Source: an uncultured Nocardioides sp.
Lineage (GTDB): Bacteria > Actinomycetota > Actinomycetes > Propionibacteriales > Nocardioidaceae
Direction of reading: 5' to 3'
Assembly: GCF_947488025.1 (NCBI RefSeq)
Contig: NZ_CANKYS010000009.1
Span: 62,001-126,000 of the forward strand
DNA length: 64,000 bases
Shown: positions 48,318-57,080 of the stretch, one piece after another
Layout of the letters: each line of letters begins with the position of its first letter
Position numbering within the stretch: the stretch's first letter is position 1
The notes under the pieces: generated by a model
Database searches by the model: none
Seen by the model: only the letters and a program-made list of their open reading frames with translations
What the model was told of the DNA's origin: nothing
Translations under genes and position numbers: made by a program

Positions 48318-50303
48318 ATGAACACCCTCCTGATCGCCAACCGCGGCGAGATCGCCCGCCGCGTCATCCGGACCGCCCGCCGGCTCGGGTGGAGCACCGT
48401 CGCTATCCACACCGACCTCGACGTCGGTGCGCCTCATGTCGGCGAGGCCGACCGGGCGGTGCGGGTGGAGTCCTACCTCGACATCGACGCGGTCGTCGCG
48501 GCCGCGCGGGAGTCCGGCGCCGGGTTCGTGCACCCGGGCTACGGCTTCCTGTCCGAGCGGGCGCCTTTCGCGCGGGCGCTGGCCGAGGCGGGCATCACCC
48601 TGGTCGGCCCGAGCGCCGACGTCATGGACGCGATGGGCCGCAAGGACGCCGCCCGTGACGTCGCCGTGGCCGCCGGGGTGCCCGTCGTGCCGTCGTACGA
48701 CCTCGCCGGTCCCGACGCCACCGACCCGGCGTCGTTCGCCTACCCCGTGCTGGTGAAGGCCGCGGCCGGCGGCGGCGGCAAGGGCATGCGGGTGGTGCGC
48801 AGCGCGAGCGAGTACGACGAGGCCTTCGCGGCCGCGCAGCGCGAGGCCCGCTCGTCCTTCGGCGACGACACGATCCTCATCGAGAAGTACGTCGAGTCCG
48901 GCCGCCACATCGAGGTGCAGGTCATGGGCGACACCCACGGCACGGTGCTGCATTTCTTCGAGCGCGACTGCTCCACCCAGCGCCGGCACCAGAAGGTGCT
49001 GGAGGAGGCCCCCGCGCCCACGATCAGCCCCGAGCAGCGCTCCGCGATCACCAGCGCGGCCGTCGCGCTGGCGCAGCAGTGCGGCTACACCGGCGCCGGC
49101 ACGGTCGAGTTCCTGCTCGACAACGCCACCGGCGAGTTCTACTTCCTCGAGATGAACACCCGCCTCCAGGTCGAGCACCCGGTCACCGAGGAGGTCGTCC
49201 GGGTGCGGACCGACCAGGGGCGCGAGCGGGTCGACCTCGTCGAGCTGCAGCTGCGCGTCGCGACCGGCGAGCCGCTCGGTCTCGCCCAGGACGACGTCAC
49301 CCTCGAGGGCCACGCGATCGAGGCCCGCGTCTACGCCGAGGACTCCTTCAACGGCTTCCTGCCGCAGGCCGGTCGGGCCGGCCACGTGTCGTGGGGCGCG
49401 GCCTTCGGCTCCGGCGCCCCCCGCTTCGGCCCGTCCCTCCACGACGCCGGCGGGAGGAACGTCCGGATCGACCACGCGCTGGAGCCCGGCCAGGAGGTCT
49501 CCACCTCCTTCGACCCGATGCTGGGCAAGGTCATCGCCTGGGGAGCCGACCGCTCCGAGGCGCTGTCCCGCCTGATCTGGGCGCTCGACCGGGTCGCGAT
49601 CATGGGCCTCACGACCAACACCGGGTTCCTGCGAGCCCTCGCGGACACCGCGGAGTTCCGCGAGGCCACGATCGACACCGCCTGGCTCGACCACCACGAG
49701 GTCGAGCCGCCGTCCCGCGAGCTGGCGCGAGTGCTGGCCGCGCTGATGCTCGCCCCGTCGAGTGCCGAGGCCGTCGACGCGCCGACCTCGCCGTGGCACG
49801 CCGACGGCTTCCGGCTCGGCGCCGACCCGGCGCCCGTGCTGGTCCGCCTGGACGAGACCGTCCCGGTCACCGAGGACCGGGTGGGCGAGCACGCCGTCCG
49901 CTGGCTCGGCGGCCAGCGGCTGCGGGGCGGCATCGGCTCGGTGTCCGCGGAGGTGGACGGCGAGCACCACGACGCCACCGCCACCCAGGTCGGGCGCACC
50001 GTCGAGGTGGCCCACCGCGGGCAGCGCCACGTCTTCCACGTCCCCGACCCCTTCGCCGACCACGGCCCCGAGGTCGGCGACGGCACCCTGCTCGCGCCGA
50101 TGCCCGGCACCGTCCTCGCGGTCCACGTCGCCGAGGGCCAGGCCGTGGCCGAGGGTGAGACGCTGGGAGTCATGGAGGCGATGAAGATGGAGCTCGCGCT
50201 CAAGGCGCCCTTCGCCGGCACGGTCACCACGGTCGGATCCGCGACCGGGGACCTCGTCAAGCTCGGCGCAGTGCTGTTCGTCGTGGAGCCCGCCGATGGC
50301 TGA
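48318..50303 (+). CDS. accA1: Acyl-CoA carboxylase alpha subunit (biotin carboxylase + BCCP)
   Basis: 661 residues. Biotin carboxylase domain: LLIANRGEIARRVIRTARRLG, HPGYGFLSERAPFARAL, ATP-grasp loop KAAAGGGGKGMRVV, FFERDCSTQRRHQKVLEEAPAP and FLEMNTRLQVEHPVTEEV. The last 80 residues are the biotin carrier, with biotinylated K623 in MEAMKMELAL. Together with AccD1 it carboxylates branched acyl-CoA. It starts 11 nt after accD1 and overlaps the lyase gene by 8 nt. Confidence 0.95.
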   Translation: MNTLLIANRGEIARRVIRTARRLGWSTVAIHTDLDVGAPHVGEADRAVRVESYLDIDAVVAAARESGAGFVHPGYGFLSERAPFARALAEAGITLVGPSADVMDAMGRKDAARDVAVAAGVPVVPSYDLAGPDATDPASFAYPVLVKAAAGGGGKGMRVVRSASEYDEAFAAAQREARSSFGDDTILIEKYVESGRHIEVQVMGDTHGTVLHFFERDCSTQRRHQKVLEEAPAPTISPEQRSAITSAAVALAQQCGYTGAGTVEFLLDNATGEFYFLEMNTRLQVEHPVTEEVVRVRTDQGRERVDLVELQLRVATGEPLGLAQDDVTLEGHAIEARVYAEDSFNGFLPQAGRAGHVSWGAAFGSGAPRFGPSLHDAGGRNVRIDHALEPGQEVSTSFDPMLGKVIAWGADRSEALSRLIWALDRVAIMGLTTNTGFLRALADTAEFREATIDTAWLDHHEVEPPSRELARVLAALMLAPSSAEAVDAPTSPWHADGFRLGADPAPVLVRLDETVPVTEDRVGEHAVRWLGGQRLRGGIGSVSAEVDGEHHDATATQVGRTVEVAHRGQRHVFHVPDPFADHGPEVGDGTLLAPMPGTVLAVHVAEGQAVAEGETLGVMEAMKMELALKAPFAGTVTTVGSATGDLVKLGAVLFVVEPADG

Positions 50304-51243
50304 GCTGCCGATGACCGTCCGAGCCGACGGCCTCCCCGAGCGGGTCACCATCTACGAGGTCGGCCCCCGCGACGGACTGCAGAACGAGCAGGCGATCGTC
50401 CCGGTCGCGGTCAAGGCCGAGTTCGTACGACGCCTCCTGGCCGCGGGACTTCCGATCGTCGAGGCCACCAGCTTCGTGCACCCGACGTGGGTGCCGCAGC
50501 TCGCGGACGCCGCCGAGCTGATGGCCGAGCTCGGCGAGGCCGGGCGGCACCTGCCCGTGCTGGTGCCCAACGAGCGCGGCCTCGACCGGGCGCTGGAGCT
50601 CGGGCTCGAGCACATCGCGATCTTCGGCAGCGCGACCGAGACCTTCGCGACCAAGAACCTCAACCGCACCTTCGACGAGCAGTTCGCGATGTTCGAGCCC
50701 ACCGTGGCGCGGGCGCGCGAGGCGGGCCTGGACGTGCGGGCCTACGTCTCGATGTGCTTCGGCGACCCGTGGGAGGGCGCGGTGCCGATCGAGCAGGTCG
50801 TCACCGCCGGCACCCGGCTGCTCGACCTCGGCGCGAGCCAGCTCAGCATCGGCGACACGATCGGCGTCGCGACCGCCGGGCACGTCACGGCCCTCGTCGC
50901 CGCCTTCGTCGAGGCGGGCGTCGGCACCGACCGGCTGGCGATGCACTTCCACGACACCTACGGCCAGGCGCTCGCCAACACCTTCTCCGCCCTGCAGTCC
51001 GGCATCACCACCTTCGACGCGAGCGCCGGCGGCCTCGGCGGGTGCCCCTACGCCAAGTCGGCCACCGGCAACCTCGCCACCGAGGACCTCGTCTGGATGC
51101 TGACCGGCCTCGGGATCGAGCACGGGGTCGACCTCGAGGCCGCCGTCGCGACCAGCACGTGGATGGCCGCCCAGCTCGGCCGCCCCAGCCCCAGCGCCGT
51201 CGTACGCGCCCTCGGTGGGGGACTGGCACAATCAGCGCCATGA
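50296..51243 (+). CDS. Hydroxymethylglutaryl-CoA lyase
   Basis: A 315-residue TIM-barrel lyase that splits HMG-CoA into acetoacetate and acetyl-CoA, the last step of leucine degradation. RVTIYEVGPRDGLQNEQ (metal/substrate Arg-Asp), VEATSFVHPTWVPQLAD, MHFHDTYGQALAN (metal His) and the active-site loop GGLGGC250PYAKSATGN are conserved. Its TGA overlaps the ATG of the sulfotransferase-like gene, but an internal promoter is also visible there. Isovaleryl-CoA dehydrogenase and methylglutaconyl hydratase, the partners expected in this pathway, are not in the window. Confidence 0.95.
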   Translation: MAELPMTVRADGLPERVTIYEVGPRDGLQNEQAIVPVAVKAEFVRRLLAAGLPIVEATSFVHPTWVPQLADAAELMAELGEAGRHLPVLVPNERGLDRALELGLEHIAIFGSATETFATKNLNRTFDEQFAMFEPTVARAREAGLDVRAYVSMCFGDPWEGAVPIEQVVTAGTRLLDLGASQLSIGDTIGVATAGHVTALVAAFVEAGVGTDRLAMHFHDTYGQALANTFSALQSGITTFDASAGGLGGCPYAKSATGNLATEDLVWMLTGLGIEHGVDLEAAVATSTWMAAQLGRPSPSAVVRALGGGLAQSAP

Positions 51244-52325
51244 GCCGCGTCGTCCACCTCCACATCGGCGCCCCCAAGACCGGCACGACCTACCTGCAGG
51301 ACCGGCTGCTGCTCAACACCGCCTCCCTGGCGCGTCACGGCGTGACCATCCCGGGCCCGCGCGGCGGGCGGTCCGACATGTTCCACTTCCGGGCGGCGCT
51401 CGACCTGCTCGACCAGGACTGGGGCGGCGCACCCGGGCACGCCGAGGGCGCGTGGGACGCGATGATGCGGCGCGTGCAGCGCGCCGACGGCAACGTCGTG
51501 ATCAGCCACGAGATCCTCGCCGGCGCCAAGCCCGACAAGGTGGCCAAGGCGATGAACGACCTCGCCGGCCACGAGGTGCACCTCGTCTACTCCGCGCGTG
51601 ACCTCGGCCGGCAGCTGCCCGCCGCCTGGCAGGAGTCGATCAAGCAGGGCCGCAAGTGGCCCTTCAAGCGCTTCCTCACCAAGGTCGAGCGCAGCCAGAC
51701 CTGGTTCTTCAACGCGATGGACCTGCCGACCGTGCTCGAGCGCTGGGGCGCCAGGCTGCCCCCCGAGCGGGTGCACGTCGTCACCGTCCCGCACGACCGC
51801 GGCCCCAACGGCGACGAGCTGTGGCTGCGGTTCTGCCGAGCGTTCAGCATCGACCCCGCGTGGGCACCGCTCGACTCCGAGCGGGACAACCGGTCGCTCG
51901 GCATCGCGGAGACCTCGCTGCTGCGCAAGCTCAACCGGCGCCTCGAGCTCGGCCTGTGGCGCGACCCGGCGTACGACGCCCTCATCCGCGAGCTGCTCGC
52001 CCAGCAGGTGCTGGTCTCCCGCAAGGCGATCCCGGTGCGGCTGCCGCCCGACCGCTACGACTTCGCCGAGCAGCAGGCCGACGCCTGGATCGAGTGGATC
52101 AAGGGCAGCGGCGTCGACGTGGTCGGCGACGTGGAGGACCTCCGCCCGCGCCGCCCTGCCGAGGGCGAGAAGTGGAGGGACCCCGACCGGGTGCGCGCCA
52201 AGCTCGAGCTCGGTGCCGCACTCGACGCCCTGACCGTGATGACGCAGGAGGCCGCCAACCGCGCCGCCACCGACACGGTGGGCGGCCGGATCCGCGACGT
52301 CGCGCGCCGGCTGCGGGACCGGTGA
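51240..52325 (+). CDS. Sulfotransferase-like protein 1
   Basis: 361 residues. The 5'-phosphosulfate-binding loop HIGAPKTGTTYLQ (P12-K13-T14-G15-T16-T17) opens the protein. VYSARDLGRQLPAAWQESIKQ is the 3'-phosphate-binding region (Arg in SARDL), followed by VLERWGARLPPERVHVVTVP and, near the end, VDVVGDVEDLRPR. This is a PAPS-dependent sulfotransferase fold, acceptor unknown. The ATG overlaps the lyase stop (ATGA), but CACAAT 7 nt upstream (51227-51232) could give a separate leaderless transcript. It is the first of three related genes. Confidence 0.82.
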   Translation: MSRVVHLHIGAPKTGTTYLQDRLLLNTASLARHGVTIPGPRGGRSDMFHFRAALDLLDQDWGGAPGHAEGAWDAMMRRVQRADGNVVISHEILAGAKPDKVAKAMNDLAGHEVHLVYSARDLGRQLPAAWQESIKQGRKWPFKRFLTKVERSQTWFFNAMDLPTVLERWGARLPPERVHVVTVPHDRGPNGDELWLRFCRAFSIDPAWAPLDSERDNRSLGIAETSLLRKLNRRLELGLWRDPAYDALIRELLAQQVLVSRKAIPVRLPPDRYDFAEQQADAWIEWIKGSGVDVVGDVEDLRPRRPAEGEKWRDPDRVRAKLELGAALDALTVMTQEAANRAATDTVGGRIRDVARRLRDR

Positions 52326-53497
52326 CCGCCAGCGCCACCCGACCGGCAGGGTCCGTGCACGGGTGGGTCGCCCACCTGCGCGCCGGCGGTACGACGCCGT
52401 GGCTGGCGTGGACCGACCCGTCGACCGACCCCGGCTCCGACCCGACCTCGGGAGGTCGCGCCCTCCCCGGCGCCCAGCAGCTCGAGCTCCTGCGCCGCAT
52501 CAACCTCGCCCTCGAGTCGAGTGCGCGGCCCCGCGGCGACCACGACCACCTGCGCACTCGACTCGCCGACCGCGTGCTCGCCGCACCGGCGGCCGGTCGC
52601 GGGAAGGCCGACCTGCCGCTGGTGGGCGCCGCGTCGGGCGGGTTCGGCGCCCAGCCGGTCGACCCCGCGACGGTCAGTGCCCACGAGCTGCTCCGGGTGG
52701 CGAGCACGCTGCTCGCCGACGACCTCGTCGCCCTCGGGCCGGACCCGGTGCGGCGGGGCGTGCCCCGGCCCTGGCGGCGCCGGTTCCGGCTGGTCGGCGA
52801 CCCGGTCGTCGCCACCGCCGCACGCGAGCACCTGCTCGGACGCGGCCGTCCCGAGGGCGGCCCCCGGCCCTTCGTCGTGGCCGTCGGCGGCCCGCTCGAC
52901 GAGCTGCTCGCCCACACCTGGACGCAGCGGTGCTTCGAGCACGGCAGCCGGCCGTGGGCCGACTGGCTGCGGTTCTGGCGCGAGCGCGACCAGCTGCCGG
53001 CCCGCGCCGACCTCGACGACTCGATCCACCGCTGGGGCGGGCGCCGGCCCTACGTCCGGGTGGTGACCGACCTCGCCCAGCTGCCCGAGCACCTGGGCGT
53101 ACGCCGCCTGCCGGAGGTCCGGGTGTCGGGCGCCGACCAGGCCGAGCTGGCGCGCCGGATCTCGGCCGTCGTGGGCATCCGCGTCCCGGTCGGCGAGCGG
53201 CCGGCCCTGATGCGGACGCTGCAGAAGCGGATGCCCGACAGCGGCGTCGCGCCCGTCGTCGTACCCCCGACGGAGCACGACTGGGTCGCGTCGTCCGCGG
53301 CGCGCACGACCCGCGCCCTGACCCGCGCTGGCTACCCTGTCGTCGGCGACCTCGCCGACCTCGCACCCCGTGCGCCGGGCCTCACCGGCCTGTCCCGGCA
53401 CGGCGGCGCCGACGACCGGCAGGTGCTGGACCTGGCGATCCGGATGATCGTCGACACCGGCTGGCGCGCGGGCCGGGAGAGGAGCGTGGAGCGGTGA
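52322..53497 (+). CDS. Unknown protein, apparent diverged sulfotransferase relative without the PAPS loop
   Basis: A 391-residue protein I cannot name. It starts VHGWVAHLRAGGTTPWLAWTD and lacks the PKTGTTYLQ loop of its neighbours. Its middle (VVAVGGPLDELLAHTWTQRCFEHGSRPWADWLRFWRERDQ, in two pieces about residues 180-220) aligns by eye with VYSARDLGRQLPAAWQESIK of protein 1. IHRWGGRRPYVRVVTDL matches VLERWGARLPPERVHVVTV, and TRAGYPVVGDLADLAP matches ERGYDVVGSLDDL of protein 2. It may be a catalytically dead paralogue or partner subunit. GTGA overlaps on both sides couple it to both neighbours. Part of the N-terminal region is encoded by a palindromic element. Confidence 0.75.
   Translation: MTASATRPAGSVHGWVAHLRAGGTTPWLAWTDPSTDPGSDPTSGGRALPGAQQLELLRRINLALESSARPRGDHDHLRTRLADRVLAAPAAGRGKADLPLVGAASGGFGAQPVDPATVSAHELLRVASTLLADDLVALGPDPVRRGVPRPWRRRFRLVGDPVVATAAREHLLGRGRPEGGPRPFVVAVGGPLDELLAHTWTQRCFEHGSRPWADWLRFWRERDQLPARADLDDSIHRWGGRRPYVRVVTDLAQLPEHLGVRRLPEVRVSGADQAELARRISAVVGIRVPVGERPALMRTLQKRMPDSGVAPVVVPPTEHDWVASSAARTTRALTRAGYPVVGDLADLAPRAPGLTGLSRHGGADDRQVLDLAIRMIVDTGWRAGRERSVER
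52513..52565 (+). repeat. Family-C palindrome inside the unknown gene
   Basis: 14-bp arms CGAGTCGAGTGCGC (52513-52526) and GCGCACTCGACTCG (52552-52565) around a 25-nt loop; the loop matches that of the copy inside alkB at 16 of 25 positions. Confidence 0.85.
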
Positions 53498-54687
53498 GCA
53501 GGCGGGTGCTGCTGCACGTGGGCTGCCCGAAGACCGGCACGTCCTACCTCCAGGACGTCCTCTTCCGCAACCAGGAGGTCCTGCGCGAGCACGACATCCT
53601 CTACCCCGCCGACCGGTTCGACGCCCACTTCCTCGCCGCGCTCGACCTGATGACGCTGCCGTGGGGCGGCATCGAGACCGAGGCCGTCGGCGCGTGGGAC
53701 CGGCTCGCCGCCGCGGTGCGCGAGTGGCACGGCACCTCGATCGTCAGCCACGAGATCTTCGCGCGGGCGACCCCGACGCAGGTGGAGCGGGCGCTGGCCT
53801 CGCTCGGCGACGCCGAGGTCCACCTCGTGCTGTCGGCGCGCGACCTGGTGCGCCAGGTCCCGGCCGAGTGGCAGGAGAACGTCAAGCACCGCAGCCACAT
53901 CACGTACGCCGAGTTCCTGCGCACCATCCGCGACCCCGCCCGCGACTCCCGCATCGGATCGTGGTTCTGGGCGGTCCAGGAGCTCCCCGACATCCTCGAG
54001 CGGTGGGGCTCCTCGCTGCCGCCCGAGCACGTGCACCTGGTCACGCTGCCCCCGCCGGGAGCGGACCGTGGCGAGCTGTGGCGCCGCTTCTCCCGGACGT
54101 TCGGGCTCGACGGGCTGCCGCTCGACCTCACCGCCGAGCGGGAGAACCCGTCCCTCGGCGTCCCCGAGACCTCCCTGCTGCGCACCATCAACGAGCGCGT
54201 CACCTCGATCATCGCGCCGCCCGACTACCGCCCCCTGGTCCGCGAGACGCTCGCCCACCAGACGCTGTCGCGGAGCGTGGCCTCGGCCCGGCTCGGCCTC
54301 GCGCCGGCCGACCACGCGTGGGCGCGCGAGCTCTCGCAGCGCTGGATCGAGGTGCTCGACGAGCGCGGCTACGACGTCGTCGGTTCGCTCGACGACCTGC
54401 TGGGTCCCGACGCCGGCACCTTCGCCGATCCCGACACCGCGACGGCCGAAGAGCTGCTGCCCCCCGCCCTCGACGCGATCAGCGCCCTGCTCGTGGAGGG
54501 CGCACGCCTGCGGGCGGTCGAGGAACGGCTGCACCGCGAGCTGCGCGAGGCGCACGAGGAGCTCGAACGCACCCGGGCGACCACGGCCTACCGGGCCCGG
54601 CGCAAGGTGGTGACAACCCTGGAGGGCAGCCCCGCCGGCCGGGGCTCGCTCGACGCCTACCGGCGCCTGCGCGGCCGCAAGGGCTGA
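53494..54687 (+). CDS. Sulfotransferase-like protein 2
   Basis: A 397-residue paralogue of protein 1. PAPS loop HVGCPKTGTSYLQ (K13), VLSARDLVRQVPAEWQENVKH, ILERWGSSLPPEHVHLVTLP, and WIEVLDERGYDVVGSLDDLLGP. It adds a C-terminal charged coiled coil (LRAVEERLHRELREAHEELERTR) and a basic tail, absent in protein 1. GTG start overlapping the middle gene by 4 nt. Acceptor unknown; the three genes probably modify one glycan, lipid or secondary metabolite (inference). Confidence 0.82.
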   Translation: MSRRVLLHVGCPKTGTSYLQDVLFRNQEVLREHDILYPADRFDAHFLAALDLMTLPWGGIETEAVGAWDRLAAAVREWHGTSIVSHEIFARATPTQVERALASLGDAEVHLVLSARDLVRQVPAEWQENVKHRSHITYAEFLRTIRDPARDSRIGSWFWAVQELPDILERWGSSLPPEHVHLVTLPPPGADRGELWRRFSRTFGLDGLPLDLTAERENPSLGVPETSLLRTINERVTSIIAPPDYRPLVRETLAHQTLSRSVASARLGLAPADHAWARELSQRWIEVLDERGYDVVGSLDDLLGPDAGTFADPDTATAEELLPPALDAISALLVEGARLRAVEERLHRELREAHEELERTRATTAYRARRKVVTTLEGSPAGRGSLDAYRRLRGRKG

Positions 54688-54722
54688 ACAGACGACTCCG
54701 GGGCGGCGCCCGCCCTCGTCGG

Positions 54723-54748
54723 GGACTCCCCGCTCGAGCGGGGACTCC
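54723..54748. repeat. Family-B palindrome, second copy
   Basis: 26 nt centred on CTCGAG with one mismatch in the arms compared with the copy at 11230. CCCCTCCAGGTGTCGGACT follows at 54771-54788, then ACCACTACCAGTGGG. It lies between convergent genes and probably acts as a terminator. Confidence 0.78.
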
Positions 54749-54849
54749 GCCACTTCGAGGCCGTTGCAACCCCCTCCAGGTGTCGGACTACCACTACCAG
54801 TGGGCGGTTCCGGGGCCGGACGGCCGTTCAGCCGGCGTACGACGACGCG

Positions 54850-55527
54850 TCAGCGCCTCCGCGGCAGCAGCTCCCGATCGGCGTAGCGGCCGATGCGCCA
54901 GGTCATGAAGCCGTCGGCGCCCATGCCGACCACGCCGCCGACGATCGGCACCCGCCGGGCCACGGTGGTCGCCAGCCGCTTGCCGGCCACGCGCGCGACG
55001 ATGTCGCTCGCGACGGTCGCCGAGATGGTGCCGTCGATGGTGGGGTCGTGGACCGGTGCGGTGGCGATCGCCATCGGCGTGCTGGGCAGCTTGCGCTTCT
55101 TCACCAGCTCGCCGACCTGGTCCTCGCCGAGCATGGTGGCCAGGACGGCGTTGCGCACGCGCGGGTCGGTCAGGTCGTGACCGCGCAGGTGGGCGATGCC
55201 CGCGACCATCCGGCACTGGATGATCGCCAGCCCGGTCACGTTGGCGGGGATCGCGACCGCCATCGTGACCAGTCCGCCGACGTTGGTGGCGAAGCCCTGG
55301 GCGCCGGCGATGCGTACGTTGTTCTCGATGACCTCGTGGATCGCCCGCTCGACGTCGCCGCGCTGCTCGCTCAGCTGCTTGTCGGCCGCGTCGGCCGCCG
55401 GCGCGAGCGGTCCGATGCCGTCGATCGCCCGGTTGAGGGCCTCGCGCACGAAGCCGCCGGTCACCCCCGGTGCGAGGTCGGTGATCCGGGGGGCGAGCTG
55501 CCGCCCGACGGTCTGCTTCAGGCCCAT
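54850..55527 (-). CDS. EcsC-family protein
   Basis: 225 residues. The central GFATNVGGLVTMAVAIPANVTGLAIIQCRMVAGIAHLRGHDLTDPRVRNAVLATMLGE (in parts) is the EcsC-like core: a glycine-rich, membrane-inserting helical hairpin followed by the D-P-R-V-R segment. The C-terminal region VARRVPIVGGVVGMGADGFMTWRIGRYAD fits too. Function unknown; probably peripheral membrane. The ATG at 55525-55527 is selected because TACGAT lies 6 nt upstream on the minus strand (55534-55539), so leaderless. Confidence 0.8.
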   Translation of the reverse strand: MGLKQTVGRQLAPRITDLAPGVTGGFVREALNRAIDGIGPLAPAADAADKQLSEQRGDVERAIHEVIENNVRIAGAQGFATNVGGLVTMAVAIPANVTGLAIIQCRMVAGIAHLRGHDLTDPRVRNAVLATMLGEDQVGELVKKRKLPSTPMAIATAPVHDPTIDGTISATVASDIVARVAGKRLATTVARRVPIVGGVVGMGADGFMTWRIGRYADRELLPRRR

Positions 55528-55583
55528 GGCCCGATCGTACGGTCGGCGGCCCAGCACGGGGCGTGGCGGGAGGTCGCCGAGCT

Positions 55584-55648
55584 GCCGCACGTGCTGCGGG
55601 TGTGGCCCCGGATCAGGCGTCTCGGGGGCCACGACCGCCGCACGTGCG
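55584..55648. repeat. 65-nt element with ACGTG palindromic ends (copy of 39113 type)
   Basis: It begins GCCGCACGTGC and ends CCGCCGCACGTGCG, so that the ends pair, around a GTGGCCCCGGATC middle. It aligns gap-free over 65 nt with the sequence starting at 39111, which has the same ends. Confidence 0.75.
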
Positions 55649-55713
55649 GACACGTGTCCGCGATGTCGCCCCGGATCCGGGGGCGCGGGGGCAAGATCTC
55701 GGACACGTGTCCG
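55647..55713. repeat. Second ACGTG palindromic element, adjoining the first
   Basis: CGGACACGTGTCCG occurs at 55647-55660 and 55700-55713; each is itself a palindrome. The interior GTCGCCCCGGATCC resembles the middle of the neighbouring element. Both lie in the divergent promoter region of the EcsC and aat genes. Confidence 0.8.
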
Positions 55714-55751
55714 GTCCCGGGAGGGTTTGCCCGTTCGCTAGCGTGCGAAGC

Positions 55752-56441
55752 GTGCCCATCGCCCCCGCTCCGACGCCGTGGGCCTTCCCGCCGAGCTCGA
55801 CGTGGGACCCCGACGACGACCTGGTCGCGCTGGGCGCCGACCTCGAGCCGGGCACGCTCGTCACCGCCTACGGGCTGGGGCTGTTCCCGATGCCGGTGAC
55901 CCTGGACGGCGAGGAGCACCTCGGCTGGTTCTCGCCCGTGGAGCGGGGCGTGCTGCCGCTCGAGGGGCTGCGGGTGTCGAGGTCCCTGCGGCGTTCGGCG
56001 CGCGACCTCGAGATCCGCATCGACACCGCCTTCGACGACGTGGTGGACGCGTGCGGGAGCCCGGACCGCGCCGACGGCTGGATCACGCCGGAGTTCCGGC
56101 ACGCCTACGGCCGCCTCCACCGGCTGGGCTGGGCCCACTCGGTGGAGGCCTGGCGCGACGACCGGCTGGTGGGCGGGCTCTACGGCGTCAGCATCGGCGG
56201 GCTGTTCGCCGGCGAGTCGATGTTCCACCGCGAGCGGGACGCGTCCAAGGTCGCGCTGCTGGCGCTCGTCGACCTGCTGCGCGACGACCACGCCGAGCGT
56301 CGCGTGCTCGACGTGCAGTGGCAGACCCCGCACCTCGCGTCCCTGGGCGTCGTACGACGTCCGCGCGCGGACTACCTCGACTCGCTCAGGCGGAGCCTCG
56401 ACGTCCCGCTGCCCAGACCGTTCCGAGTGGACGACGAGTGA
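55752..56441 (+). CDS. aat: Leucyl/phenylalanyl-tRNA-protein transferase
   Basis: A 229-residue N-end-rule enzyme that adds Leu or Phe to proteins with basic N-termini, marking them for ClpAP/ClpS. FPPSSTWDPDDDLVALGADLEPGTLVTAYGLGLFPM, LGWFSPVERGVLPLEGLRVSRSLRRS and GGLYGVSIGGLFAGESMFHRERDASKVAL are the family core, with VQWQTPHLASLG near the end. The GTG at 55752 follows TAGCGT (55739-55744) by 7 nt and is taken as a leaderless start; earlier in-frame codons run through the repeat region. Confidence 0.95.
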   Translation: MPIAPAPTPWAFPPSSTWDPDDDLVALGADLEPGTLVTAYGLGLFPMPVTLDGEEHLGWFSPVERGVLPLEGLRVSRSLRRSARDLEIRIDTAFDDVVDACGSPDRADGWITPEFRHAYGRLHRLGWAHSVEAWRDDRLVGGLYGVSIGGLFAGESMFHRERDASKVALLALVDLLRDDHAERRVLDVQWQTPHLASLGVVRRPRADYLDSLRRSLDVPLPRPFRVDDE

Positions 56442-56481
56442 CCGGCCACGGGAGGGTGGGCCGATCGTGACGCGACCCGGC

Positions 56482-56497
56482 GTGGGACGCGTCCCAC
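56482..56497 (+). promoter_or_regulatory. Perfect 16-bp palindrome upstream of a lipoprotein gene
   Basis: GTGGGACGCGTCCCAC, 14 nt before the ATG and just upstream of the AGGGGGAG ribosome site. Candidate operator or mRNA hairpin controlling translation. Confidence 0.55.
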
Positions 56498-56511
56498 CCG
56501 AGGGGGAGTCC

Positions 56512-57003
56512 ATGAGCGTCCGAGCCCGCCTGACCCTGACCAGCGCCGTGCTGCTGGTCGGCACCGTCACCTCCGCCTGCGGGGGAGGGGGGAGCGGCGC
56601 CCCCAGCGACGCGAGCACGGACGGCTTCTGCGAGGCGGCCAACAGCCTGATGTCCGACCTGGCGCCCGAGGACACGACCACCCCGGAGCTGCCCAGCGAC
56701 GAGGACATGGCCCAGGCGGTCAAGGACTGGGCCTCGCGGATGGAGGAGGTCGGGACCCCCGAGGACATCCCCGACGACGCACGGAAGGGCTTCGAGGCGG
56801 TCGTCGACCAGGCCAAGGAGATCGACGCCGCCGACTTCTCGATGGAGAACCTCGAGGACCTCGAGAAGGGCGGCGCCGACGCCTCGCAGGAGGTCGAGGA
56901 GCAGGCCGACGCCTTCGGCGACTACCTGACCGAGACGTGCGGCAACCCGATGGACGACATCGAGATGCCCGAGCTGCCCGAGATCCCCGAGACGACCGAG
57001 TGA
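56512..57003 (+). CDS. Acidic lipoprotein of unknown function
   Basis: 163 residues. Basic start, hydrophobic stretch and lipobox VTSAC (lipid Cys23) followed by GGGGSGAPSDAS. The mature part is very acidic (for example PSDEDMAQAVKDW and DDIEMPELPEIPE), mostly helical, with two Cys (FCEAANSL, ETCGNP) that could pair. No domain recognised. Expected on the outer face of the membrane. AGGGGGAG precedes the ATG, so unlike many neighbours it is led by a ribosome site, with a palindrome just upstream. Confidence 0.8.
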   Translation: MSVRARLTLTSAVLLVGTVTSACGGGGSGAPSDASTDGFCEAANSLMSDLAPEDTTTPELPSDEDMAQAVKDWASRMEEVGTPEDIPDDARKGFEAVVDQAKEIDAADFSMENLEDLEKGGADASQEVEEQADAFGDYLTETCGNPMDDIEMPELPEIPETTE

Positions 57004-57080
57004 GCGCCGCCGCGCCCGTACGGCGTGGTGCCGGCACTCGACGTACGATTGCCACCGGTGACGCAGAGGGAGGACGTGCC

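Noticed and set aside
52322-53497. Degenerate or frameshifted sulfotransferase gene
   Set aside because: The frame is intact over 391 codons with normal third-position GC and 4-nt overlaps on both sides, so it is a maintained gene rather than a relic.
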